Assembly (NCBI GenBank): GCA_016987375.1
Contig: PJRA01000519.1
Span: 1,140,019-1,153,072, forward strand
Length of the DNA stretch: 13,054 nucleotides
Origin: Brachionus koreanus
Lineage: Eukaryota; Rotifera; Eurotatoria; Ploima; Brachionidae
Direction of reading: 5' to 3'
Below, one piece after another: positions 1 through 7,509 of the stretch. The notes below the pieces were generated by a model. That model was given only the letters and a program-made list of their open reading frames with translations, had not been told where the DNA came from and made no database searches. The position numbers and the translations under genes are program-made. Position 1 is the stretch's first letter; each line of letters begins with the position of its first letter.

Positions 1-94
1 CGCCTGATACCAATTTTTTATATTTTATTTTAATAAATAAATATTTAAATACATAATTTTTTTTTTGATTTTTTTCAATGAATTTATATTTAAA

Positions 95-245
95 TGTGCG
101 TTAAAATTTTTTTTTAAATATTTTTTATCTCGATAGCATTCAAGTGCGTTAAAAAGATGTGCGTTAATAAGTTGTTGTGTTGGCTAGAAAAGAACCCATA
201 TTTGTTAAAAATTTTTGTATGTGCGTTAAAAAAAATGTGCGCCCA
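95..245. repeat. Dispersed TGTGCGTTAA repeat, 5 copies
   Basis: Copies at 95-104, 158-167 and 220-229 are exact TGTGCGTTAA. The copy at 143-152 is AGTGCGTTAA, and 236-245 is TGTGCGCCCA. All are in the same orientation. CpG-containing decamers recurring in such AT-rich sequence are not expected by chance, which suggests the end of a transposon or an eroded satellite. Confidence 0.6.
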
Positions 246-268
246 TATAATAAATCCAATATTTATAT

Positions 269-320
269 GACCAAATCGGGTCATTTAATTTTTGATCATT
301 TTTTTTGTCCGATTTCGGTC
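269..320. repeat. Imperfect inverted repeat
   Basis: GACCAAATCGG (269-279) and CCGATTTCGGTC (309-320) are reverse complements apart from one extra C, separated by 29 nt. It may be a hairpin or a remnant transposon terminus. Confidence 0.5.
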
Positions 321-433
321 ACTAATTCCTAACTGGTCACATAATGCAATAGACCCGCAATTTTTTTTGCTTGGGTGTTTCTAATTTGTTTAAATTATAA
401 CATTTTTTACTAATTTCTAACTTACTCTTTTAC

Positions 434-745
434 AGACTGTATCATAAGATTACGAATAGCTGCAAGTGGACCGTAGATCGGCTTCTGAAGAGCTGCCAAA
501 AGCAAATTTTCACCAGCAGTTTGGCAATGGATCTTAAACTCGTTAAGAACCGACTGTATCAAGAACATATTCACTGTTTTTGCATTGTGTGTCTGTGGCG
601 AGATTTTGTTCAATTTATCCATTAAAAACACGTCAAATTTGCTCTGAATAAAAAGCATCAAATATACTGAAGTCATTGAGTCTACTGGTTTTCTGCTCGA
701 TAAAAGCCGAACAGCAACCCTGAAATAATCTTCCATCTCAAAGCC
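434..745 (-). CDS. THADA: THADA-like gene, exon 6 (gene continues to the left)
   Basis: The 312-nt exon encodes GFEMEDYFRVAVRLLSSRKP to RNLMIQS. It fits human THADA from the helix before S-T-K-P through S-L-L-Q-A-A-A-x-F-P-M-Y-G. The acceptor is AAAAAG preceded by an A-run and no pyrimidine tract, which is weak, but it is the only phase-compatible AG between exon 5 and the open frame. The end is taken at the GTAAAA donor (433-428), since the in-frame stop follows three codons later at 422-424. The remaining half of the protein is off the window. Confidence 0.82.
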
Positions 746-3700
746 CTTTTTTTTTTTTATTTGAAAAATTCATTTTAAATTTTTACATATTCTTACATAT
801 TTTACAAAAGTTTCACTATTAACTTTGTTCAAAAGCTCAAGCACTAAATTTTTATTGTTTGAATAAGTATCCCATAGACATTCAATCAAAGTCAATAGTT
901 TTTTTCTATCAAAAATATTCTGGTAATCAAAACAAATATCTTAAGAAAAAAATTTAAAATTTAAATTTAAAAAATTTTTGATAAAACTTTATGATTTTAT
1001 TTCTAACATATTTATAAGATTTACTTAAAAACAACTAACCTGAATGATTATTGTTGGCATCAGCGAGCTTAGTTCCAACTATTTCAATGAACAAACTTAG
1101 CAAAAGCAAACATTGGTTTCTTTTGGCAAAAGTAGAGTCCAGATGAATTGAATCAAATATGAACTCAAAAAGCCATTGAATAAAACTTTTGTACAACTGA
1201 TTTATTGATAAAAATTCTTTGTTGGGTTGGTTGCTAGTTTTTTTGGTTCGTTGACTAAGTTTGGACATTGAAAGCCAGCTGTCTTTAAATCTAAAAAAGA
1301 GCCTTTTCATCGAAGTATTTACGGTCTGTCGATAGGAAGCAGACTGCACATCTGAGTTGAAGTAAAGAAACTTTTTGATCAGCTCAAACTCAATCTCTTG
1401 AATAGTCTCTGTTGTTTTTGGATTTTCACATAGAAGTGCTAATGAGTCCAGTCTAGTCTTTTAAAATAAAAATGAACACATTTTTTTTAATAAAAAAAAA
1501 TTCTTAAAAACATTTTAAAATAGATAATTAAAATTCTGTCATGTACAAACTTTAGTATATTTTAGAAATTCACTTAAAAGCTTATTTTTTAAATAATATG
1601 TTTGTGTAAAATTTCAGGTCAAAAGAAATTAAAAAAAACAATTTTTTTCCTAAATATTCACTTTTTTAATAAATCTCTTTAATTTAATGATTGTCCGAAA
1701 CTTAAATTAGAAAAATTGTGCATCTAGTTTATTTGGTAAAAAAATCTTCTACTTTCAGGCCTGTATAATTAACGGGAAAAAAAGTGCATTATCATTAAGA
1801 TTTAATCTCAATTAAACTCTCAAAAAAATCAAAATCATAAGATTTTTGCTGCAAAGTCTGTAGCAATAATGAGTGACTTGGACTCCACTCGTTTCCCAAG
1901 TATTGCACACACGTTACAATTGATTATATTATGTTCTTTTTCAAGCGGCTGAAAGGAAGCACTAAGATCCATTCCAAATTACCGGGGTTAAAACCCAAAC
2001 TATGAACTATAACTATAACTTTTCACAAAGAATGATTATTATGCTGCACTAATGCAAATTTAAATGTTAAATAATAAATAATAATAAATGTTAAATTATA
2101 ATGTTAAATATTCGAAGAGAGAGGTATAGAAAAACATAAAAAAAGATAATTTGTAAATATAACACTTTAAATAAAAAATGATTTATTTATTTTGAATACT
2201 GGTAAAATTCACATAAAGTAATGAATTCAAAAAAATTTTTTTTTTGACCAACTTCAACAAAAAGAATAAAAAAAAAAACATAAAATTTTTGCATCTAAAA
2301 TTTTAAAATGAAAAAAATATTGAATGGGTTTATATGACCAAATTGAATTGAGTCAAGTCGAACTGGAGTTTTTTTCAAGAAGTACAGCATGCGGTGAATT
2401 CTAAAAGCCACAAAAACAATTCTCAACTAAGTAAGAATATAATCGACGGACATAAGATGAAAGTTAGATATCCTATGTGCAATTGTCAAGGACCAAATGG
2501 AACATGTCCAACTTGGTCAACTTAATAAACATTTGCGAAGAAATAGCGTAATAGCATACAAAATAATTTAATTAATAGCATAATAATGATTTGTTGGTTT
2601 CATTTAGAAGATTAAGTTATTTTATAATCATTTTCTTAATTGATTAATAAATTTTAATCAAAATTTGCCGAAAAGAAAAATTTACATATAAGTAGGAAAA
2701 TAGTACTAAATAGAATAGGGTTAAATTTTATGTGTTTATACAGATTTGAATAAAGTTAATATGAAATTATCTGTATTTATGTTTTTTTCTCATTATTTGT
2801 GTTTTTTTAAACCTCTCTCATTTTCGAGGATCTTTTCTCAACTTTTTGATCTGGCCATTGGTTCAATTAGGTCACTTCTGTTCCTTAAAACATAATTTAA
2901 ATTCCTTGGATAATTTTTCTTTCGCTTCTCTTTTAAATTAAGAAGTGAATTGTATTATAAAAAAACATTTGTAATAATCAAAATAAGTTAGGTCTAAAAA
3001 AACTAAACCTTTTCTTAAAAAGAAAAACAGATGCATGTTTTTTAAAGCTAAGATCTTGATCAATTAAAAAATTTTTAAGTCAAATTTTAAGAGTCAATTC
3101 AAATTAATTTAAAAGTAATTTTTTTGTTTAATTGTATGCTGTTTTTAAAAACTTAAAATACCTGTTCGTCATGGTCAATCAGTGCTTTTTCTAAAATAGC
3201 TTTGTCAATGCTACCAAACAGATCGCTGCTGTTTCTACTCTTTTCCAAATGTCCGAGAGTTCTTGACACTTTGGTACATGAAATAACAGTCGAAAAGTTA
3301 TTTGAGAGCTTTTGACAAAAGAAAATTGCATCTGGATACAATTTCATAATTTTGGGAAGCACATATTCATAGGCATAAGATTTGCGCGCTTTGTTATCCG
3401 ACTCCAAACAGTCAAATACTGGCTTCCACCATTCTAAGGCCCATTCCTCTAAATTGCTACTTTTTTGCCTAAACAATTTGAATAATTTAGAGTACAAATC
3501 AGCTACCAAACAAGCTGAAGATCTTTCTGAAATTGAATTAATAAGATCTGTGGGTAAATTTTGATTGTATTTGCTAATTATTTCAATGTTGCAGCCGCCT
3601 TCAACTAACAGAATTAAGGCATTAAGCTTTGAATTACTTTGCCAGTTTATTTTGAATGACTTCTCAATTTCACTTTCATAAAATGCATCGGCTTCGTTTT

Positions 3701-5533
3701 CTTTTTAAATTTTTATTAGATAGTAAAATTTTTTAAAAAATAAATTTTTCAAATGAATAGTGAAATAAATATGAATAAATAGATTTAAAATATGCTAAAT
3801 TTGTTTGAATATTTTTGATTCTAACATTTTTTTAATTTAAAAAATATAAGTCACATTAAGTGTCTAGAAATAAACAGAATTGAATGCTCTACAAAATGAA
3901 ATGCCTAGCTCTTTGTTTATTTAATTTTATTTAATTCTAATAAAATTTTTTATAACGAATTCGCAAAAAACACTCAAGTGATAAAATGAGTTTTTGTCAT
4001 TTGAGTGTTTACATAAAGACTTTGTAGATTTTTTGTTCTCAATTGAAAGTTTCGAATTGCAAAATGCTCAAACCAAATAGTTGACAATTGATTTTTTTTT
4101 ATTTTAATTCCATATTTTCAATAAAAAATTTAAACTATTTTTTTTTCATAATCTTTTAAAAGGGGACTTTCGGTTCAACGAATACCCTTTTTTCATATTT
4201 TCATATGTTTTTATATTACAAAATAATCTAATTATCAAAATTTAATTTTTCAAAAACATTGCACAAAATTTTTGCAAAATATAAAAGTATGAAAATCTCA
4301 AAATTTAAAATAATTTGCATTCTAAAATCTAAAAATATTAAAATGTAAAAATGTAAAATTATTTTAATTTTGCCAAAAAAATCTTTTTTACCCTTTTTAA
4401 CAATTTTTATTGATTGAAGCAAAATTCTGTAGTTATTTAGTGCAGTGTTTCGAATAACGTCAACATTGTGTTCGAAATGAGACCAAATGAAATCAAGCAG
4501 CTTGCTAAACCAGATATTGTCGAGCCGAAAAAGAGGCTCACAAGAAGAATAATTGAAATTAATCATTTCTATAAGTTTTATAAGCCAAAAATTGACAGTA
4601 CGCGACACAGCAATTGAATAGCCAACATCACTTGAATCAATCGAAGATTCAAGAGTTTTAACTAGAACTTTCTCAAAAATATCAACCAAATTTTCGTCAA
4701 GTATTTGATCACCTTCAAGCATGGTCAAAACAGCTTGATACAAACACAAATCTTCTATTAGAATTTCTTTCTTTAATGACTCTTCAATCAAATGTCTTAT
4801 TAAATTCAGCTCAGTATTTTTAAGCAAAACTTGAACCATTCGAGCTGCATAGCCAAGCTCTAGATTAAAAATAGACTTTAGCTCAAGCAAACTAATTACT
4901 GAATTGTAAATAGCTGATAATTTATCTTTTCTATCTGATAAAAAGTAGCTACATTTTTGTAAATATATAATCATTGTTTTGAATAAAAGTTGTAAATTTT
5001 GAACAAATTTGGAAATTTCAATCGGAGCAGTTGAAACTTTGAGCCGATTAATTTGTTCAATACAAGTGTCAGCCAAAAAATGTAATGTTTCTTCTTTTGC
5101 TTGAAAAATGCATTCCAAGCCGAATTTGTCCAAATTTTCCAGATAGATATTCAAAATAAAAAGTCTTTGGCCAATAGATATGTCACCATTTTGGACAAAA
5201 TTTATCAACACATTTTTCAAATCATTAATTTGAATGCTATATGAACAAGTCAATGTGTTAAGAGAGCGAATAATCAATTTTCTGACCACATCTTTGCTCG
5301 ATGTCTTATTCAATTCCATAAGCAAAAATTTCCCAATTTCATTTAAATCTGATTCACTCACATAAGTTTTCTGTTTTAAATGATCATTTATCTTTTAAAA
5401 AAAATATTTTAACTTTACTATTTTGTTAAAAAACTACTTTTTTAAATGTTTCTAATTTATCTGGACTGTTCAAATCGTCTATTTTGGCACTAAGGACACT
5501 AAAATTTTCAATTAAAGACAAAATATCGGACAT
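434..5533 (-). CDS. THADA: THADA/Trm732-type protein, 5' part of a multi-exon gene (836 residues in window)
   Basis: Six exons (5533-5438, 5391-4392, 3700-3162, 1457-1040, 939-797, 745-434) join with matching phases (0, 1, 0, 1, 0). They give a helical-repeat protein resembling the N-terminal part of human THADA. Segments that fit are HFEHNVDVIRNTALNNYRIL, DHDEQTRLDSLALLCEN, LIECLWDTYSNNKNLVLELL and LLLAALQKPIYGPLAAI. THADA is the animal counterpart of yeast Trm732, partner of the FTSJ1/Trm7 methyltransferase for 2'-O-methylation at tRNA position 32. Fly THADA has also been tied to SERCA, heat production and fat storage. Human THADA is about 1950 residues, so roughly half is present, and the conserved DUF2428 core should lie beyond the left edge. 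The protein is rich in Leu, Ile, Lys and Asn, as expected from an AT-rich gene. Confidence 0.88.
797..939 (-). CDS. THADA: THADA-like gene, exon 5
   Basis: This is a 143-nt exon with no ATG or long frame of its own. Two acceptors are possible. The one used here (TTTTTTTCTTAAG, exon from 939) keeps the frame: G/AT-ATT-TGT gives DICFDYQNIFDRKKLL. The downstream CAG at about 922 would put TGA in frame. The encoded LTLIECLWDTYSNNKNLVLE matches THADA L-M-E-C-F-x-S-T-F-E-D...L-A-F-D-L-L. The donor is GTAAGA at 796; an upstream GTAAAA is also in phase but weaker. Introns on either side are 100 and 51 nt. Confidence 0.8.
1040..1457 (-). CDS. THADA: THADA-like gene, exon 4
   Basis: The 418-nt exon is entered in phase 0 (TRLDSLALLCEN) and left in phase 1 at TCAG/GTTAGT. 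TRLDSLALLCENPKTTETIQ followed by FFRFKDS fits the human THADA block R-I-D-T-L-G-L-L-C-E and downstream L-K-K-L-F-C-R-I-Q. This is the strongest single identification in the gene. Downstream the exon encodes QLYKSFIQWLFEFIF and RNQCLLLLSLFIEI, corresponding to the region before the next conserved helix pair. The GTG at 1349 is internal. Confidence 0.9.
1869..1934 (+). pseudogene. hAT-transposase-like fragment
   Basis: The plus strand reads MSDLDSTRFPSIAHTLQLII. The A-H-T-L-Q-L core (1905-1922) is a signature found in many hAT-superfamily and ZBED-type transposases. Stops and A/T-rich sequence close the frame soon after (TGA near 1950), so it is at best a short decayed fragment in intron 3 of the THADA-like gene, antisense to it. 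A chance match of this short motif cannot be excluded. Confidence 0.35.
2063..2109. repeat. Three copies of AATGTTAAAT
   Basis: Exact decamers start at 2063, 2087 and 2100, separated by TAA/AAT-rich filler. They form a short degenerate tandem array within intron 3. No function is suggested by the sequence. Confidence 0.6.
3162..3700 (-). CDS. THADA: THADA-like gene, exon 3
   Basis: Exon 3 is 539 nt, entered in phase 1 and left in phase 0 at a consensus donor (GAACAG/GTATTT). It encodes ENEADAFYESEIEKSFKINW, then EWALEWWKPVF, and ends ALIDHDEQ. The layout fits the human THADA stretch that runs to A-L-I-H-x-x-x-Q-V-R. The TTG at 3509 is not a start: the frame is open upstream to the acceptor at 3701. 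The upstream part (3510-3700) carries the conserved hydrophobic pattern FKINW...LILLVEGG. Confidence 0.88.
3701..4391 (-). other. THADA-like gene, intron 2 (691 nt)
   Basis: The intron is bounded by a GTAAAA donor and an AAAAAG acceptor and restores the frame exactly (AAG-G/AA-AAC, giving KEN). The interior is A/T-rich with no open frame. It contains one 19-bp stem hairpin at 3968-4010 (separate entry) and a patch of higher GC at about 4158-4190 (AAAAGGGG...ACGAATACCC) that I cannot identify. Confidence 0.8.
3968..4010 (+). repeat. 19-bp inverted repeat with 5-nt loop in THADA-like intron 2
   Basis: The left arm 3968-3986 (AAACACTCAAGTGATAAAA) pairs with the right arm 3992-4010. In a plus-strand RNA all 19 positions pair, two of them as G-U wobbles. 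In the minus-strand pre-mRNA the same two positions become A-C mismatches. The loop is TGAGT. It could be a small foldback element or a structured RNA, but the stem is short for a pre-miRNA. Confidence 0.7.
4392..5391 (-). CDS. THADA: THADA-like gene, exon 2
   Basis: This 1000-nt exon starts after the acceptor TTTTAAAAG and ends at a GTAAAA donor in phase 1. It encodes INDHLKQKTYVSESDLNEIG onward, a series of amphipathic helices, to DVIRNTALNNYRILLQSIKI. The last part matches the THADA segment with the motif H-W-E-H-P-x-D-x-R-H. The frame stays open 164 nt past the donor (to 4228), but the translation there turns into a low-complexity Phe/Ile/Leu run, so it is read-through into the intron. 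Positions 4767-4816 are the source of the duplicated 50-bp fragment at 6741-6790. Confidence 0.88.
5438..5533 (-). CDS. THADA: THADA-like gene, exon 1 (start codon)
   Basis: The ATG at 5533-5531 sits in CCGAAAATG, with A at -3, a good initiation context. Exon 1 encodes 32 residues (MSDILSLIENFSVL...ETFKK) and ends before a GTAGTT donor in phase 0. It joins across a 46-nt intron to exon 2 (KK/INDHLK). This ATG is preferred because the longest uninterrupted frame of exon 2 begins only at a GTG (5361), which is not a credible animal start. An upstream TTTTTAG acceptor-like site at 5553 leaves just 19 nt of leader. Confidence 0.75.
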
Positions 5534-5552
5534 TTTCGGACAGTTTATTTTT

Positions 5553-5560
5553 CTAAAAAT
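5553..5560 (-). promoter_or_regulatory. 3' splice-acceptor-like site 19 nt upstream of the THADA-like ATG
   Basis: The minus strand reads TTTTTTGATTTTTAG directly before AAAAATAAACTGTCCGAAA-ATG. This is a better pyrimidine-rich acceptor than most acceptors inside the gene. It could end a 5' UTR intron or receive a spliced leader by trans-splicing; the sequence alone cannot tell which. Confidence 0.4.
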
Positions 5561-5910
5561 CAAAAAATTACAAAATTAGATTTTAAAATACATTTTTACT
5601 AATTATAGTTAAATTAATCTTTAAAATAAATGAAAAACCGTTAATTTGCAATTTTATTTTAGTAATTTTCTAATACATATATTTTTTTTACATAATTGCA
5701 ATACCTAAAGAAAGTTTTTAACACTCTTAGTAAGAAAGCCGAAAGAAATTGTGACAAGTACTTCAAAAAAGCAATTAATTAATGTTACTTTGGAAAAAAA
5801 CAAATTTTTCTTAAAAAAAAAACAATGGAAAATAAAATAAAAGATCTAGTTCAGTCAACATTTTAGAAAACTAATTTAATTACATAGCCTAAGACGTTGA
5901 ACCATTATTA

Positions 5911-6210
5911 ACAAACAAAAGAAGTGCTAAGTGCAAAGTATATGAATATCTCCAAGGATGTGAGTCATTGGATGAATTAAAAAGATTTATTAAAAGCCAT
6001 TATTTTGATAGCATTTCTTAGAGTTTTCATACAACAAATAGACTTGCCAATAGCGATAAACATGTCTACAAATGCAAACATAGAAAAAAGAATGCAAAAT
6101 AACACTTTTTTTTGAAGTAAAAAACGGTGAGACAACTAGCAGTAATCCAGTACTTTTTTGAGTCTGAAATGAAGAAAAAACGCTACTGGGCTTGTCCAAA
6201 TAAATGTGAA
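5911..6210 (+). pseudogene. Decayed MULE/FLYWCH-like transposase N-terminal relic
   Basis: The plus frame from 5911 reads KCKVYEYLQGCESLDELKRF then IKSHYFDSIS, a TAG at 6019-6021, and continues in the same frame SFHTTNRLANSDKHVYKCKH up to a TAA at 6100. A second frame at 6169-6210 gives MKKKRYWACPNKCEKK, with the Y-W-x-C...C spacing of FLYWCH-type fingers. An S-L-D-E-x-K-x-F-I-K segment followed by a Y-x-C motif resembles N-terminal regions of MULE-family proteins in invertebrates. In-frame stops and the frame shift mean it is not functional. The assignment is by pattern only and may be wrong. Confidence 0.33.
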
Positions 6211-6280
6211 AAAAAAAAAAAAAATTTTTTCGTTTGGCATTTTAATCAAATTGTGTCAAAATAATAAGTGAAGTGTTTTT

Positions 6281-6346
6281 TTTGTGGTTATTCTAACAAA
6301 ATTTGGGTTTTTTTTATTAAAAATTTGTGGTATTCTAACTAAATTT
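6281..6346. repeat. 24-nt imperfect direct repeat
   Basis: TTTGTGGTTATTCTAACAAA (plus ATTT) starting near 6281 recurs at 6324-6346 with one base deleted and one substitution. It could be a tandem duplication or two copies of a transposon subterminal motif. Confidence 0.5.
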
Positions 6347-6459
6347 CTCAAATTAAATTAGAAGATAAAAACATGATCGAATCATATAAACAAGATATTA
6401 ATTTTCCCACGGTCTCTGAATTCAACAAATGATTCGAATCTGAAACGAGTATTTGTACA

Positions 6460-7118
6460 CCGTAACGAGGATCAGGATTAAAATACCGTAAAAAAAGTGA
6501 ATCTTAAAAACTAACACATAAGAATAAAAATTGCTAAACAAAATTTCAAAAAGATTGGTCAACACATATAAATTTTGTTAAACAAGTAAAATGGATTAAA
6601 ATACATAAAATTTAAAAAAAAAATTTTTGATTTTCTTATTTATGTCACAACAAACATGTCACAACACTTAATTTATTTCCAAAAATGTTTTGTACAAAAA
6701 TTTTTTTAATGAAATATTTCATAATGTCTCAAATTAAGGTCTTTCTTTAATTACTCTTCAATCAAATGTCTTATTAAATTTAGCTCAGTAAAACTAAATC
6801 AAAAAAACGAAAAGCTGGTTATTGGTATATAAAAGACTAATTTAAAAAATTTTAAATTTTTTTAAAATAATTTTATGTTTTTGTCACTTTATTGTATAAA
6901 GTTTAGGAAAAAAAAATTATGTGTTATTGACATTATAAGATAAAAATTAGACTTCATTTTTTTTGCTAAAAATAAACTAATGTGTTTGTAACATTTTATT
7001 AAAATCACTTTATGTGTTAATAATCTATTTTGATAAATAAATTTAAGTTTATGTGTCATTCACAGAATTTATGTTTTTTAACCTTTTTTATGGTATTTTA
7101 ATCCTGACCCGTGACCTT
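6460..7118. mobile_element. Inverted-repeat element B (~650 bp, MITE-like), carrying a host exon fragment
   Basis: The left arm TCAGGATTAAAATACCGTAA (from 6472) is matched in reverse complement at 7084-7107, with one substitution over 24 nt. Weaker similarity continues outward (GTAACGAGGA against GTCACGG) and inward (TTAAAAA...ACACATAA). ACACATA motifs recur subterminally, facing inward on each side: 6514 and 6562 on plus; 6918, 7009 and 7048 on minus. No coding capacity is seen, so it would be non-autonomous. Exact ends and target-site duplication are not resolved. It holds the 50-bp THADA-exon copy at 6741-6790. Confidence 0.6.
6741..6790 (-). repeat. 50-bp duplicate of THADA-like exon 2 sequence
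   Basis: Positions 6741-6790 match 4767-4816 in the same orientation at 48 of 50 bases. Differences are at 6752/4778 (T for G) and 6781/4807 (T for C). Similarity stops abruptly on both sides. The source is coding sequence in exon 2 of the neighbouring gene, so the copy is a gene fragment, not an ordinary repeat. It sits inside inverted-repeat element B. Confidence 0.9.
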
Positions 7119-7509
7119 TGATGACTCTGAATTTAGAAATGGTACATGTATCTGTCAATAAAAGAAAAAAAAATTGTTAACATATATTATCGCATATCGT
7201 GTTAAAAGCTTAGAATGGCACCAAACGCTAAAGATGCTAGTGACTGTTAACACTCAAAAAAAAGAGCAAGAGTCCAAAAATAAAACACCGGCTCAAAAAT
7301 AAGTCTTAATACAATTACCTTTCGAATTAATAAAGAATGATTTTTTAATTTATTTTTTTTTAATTTCAAAATATTGTTTTATTAATAATTAAATTAGATA
7401 TCAATAAAAAAATGCAAGTGTTAACTTTATATTGGTGAATAAAAAAAGCTAAATAGAAAACATAAAACTTTTTTTAACTCACCTTTAATACAGTGCTTTA
7501 ATACAAAAT

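Larger units (their letters stand above)
1..433 (-). other. THADA-like gene, intron 6 (partial)
   Basis: No frame on either strand resembles a THADA continuation, so this is read as intron running off the window. It contains a dispersed TGTGCGTTAA repeat (95-245) and an inverted repeat, GACCAAATCGG at 269-279 against CCGATTTCGGTC at 309-320, with one unpaired base. Otherwise the sequence is A/T-rich. Confidence 0.65.
1458..3161 (-). other. THADA-like gene, intron 3 (1704 nt), transposon-bearing
   Basis: The donor GTATTT at 3161 and the acceptor TTTTAAAAG before 1457 join exons 3 and 4 in phase 0 (HDEQ/TRLDS). The intron is far longer than its 46-100-nt siblings. Inside are a plus-strand hAT-like relic (about 1869-1934), three exact copies of AATGTTAAAT (2063-2109) and a less AT-rich plus-strand stretch with an open frame from 2352 to about 2523. 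That frame includes YPMCNCQG and I do not recognise it with confidence. The remainder (1461-1840 and 2530-3160) is A/T-rich with nothing recognisable. Confidence 0.8.

Noticed and set aside
904..921. CAG acceptor at about 922 for THADA-like exon 5
   Set aside because: With the phase-1 end of exon 4 it brings TGA into frame after three codons; the acceptor before 939 keeps the frame open and adds plausible residues.
4150..4195. tRNA-like GGTTCAACGAATACC segment in intron 2
   Set aside because: It loosely resembles a tRNA T-arm, but no matching acceptor, D or anticodon arms can be folded around it.
4228..4391. 54-residue C-terminal extension of the exon 2 open frame
   Set aside because: It follows a GTAAAA donor, turns into Phe/Ile/Leu low complexity, and skipping it joins exon 3 in perfect phase. 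It is intron read-through.
5361..5361. GTG as start of the THADA-like protein (also GTG 1349, TTG 3509)
   Set aside because: These are internal codons of exons that are open upstream to splice acceptors; a good-context ATG exists at 5533.
5990..6199. 69-residue minus-strand open frame in the spacer
   Set aside because: Its translation looks unpatterned, while the plus strand over the same bases reads like decayed transposase. Treated as a shadow.
7200..7300. Short plus-strand frame MAPNAKDASDC and following lysine-rich patches
   Set aside because: Too short and closed by stops, with no recognisable family; not supported as a gene.
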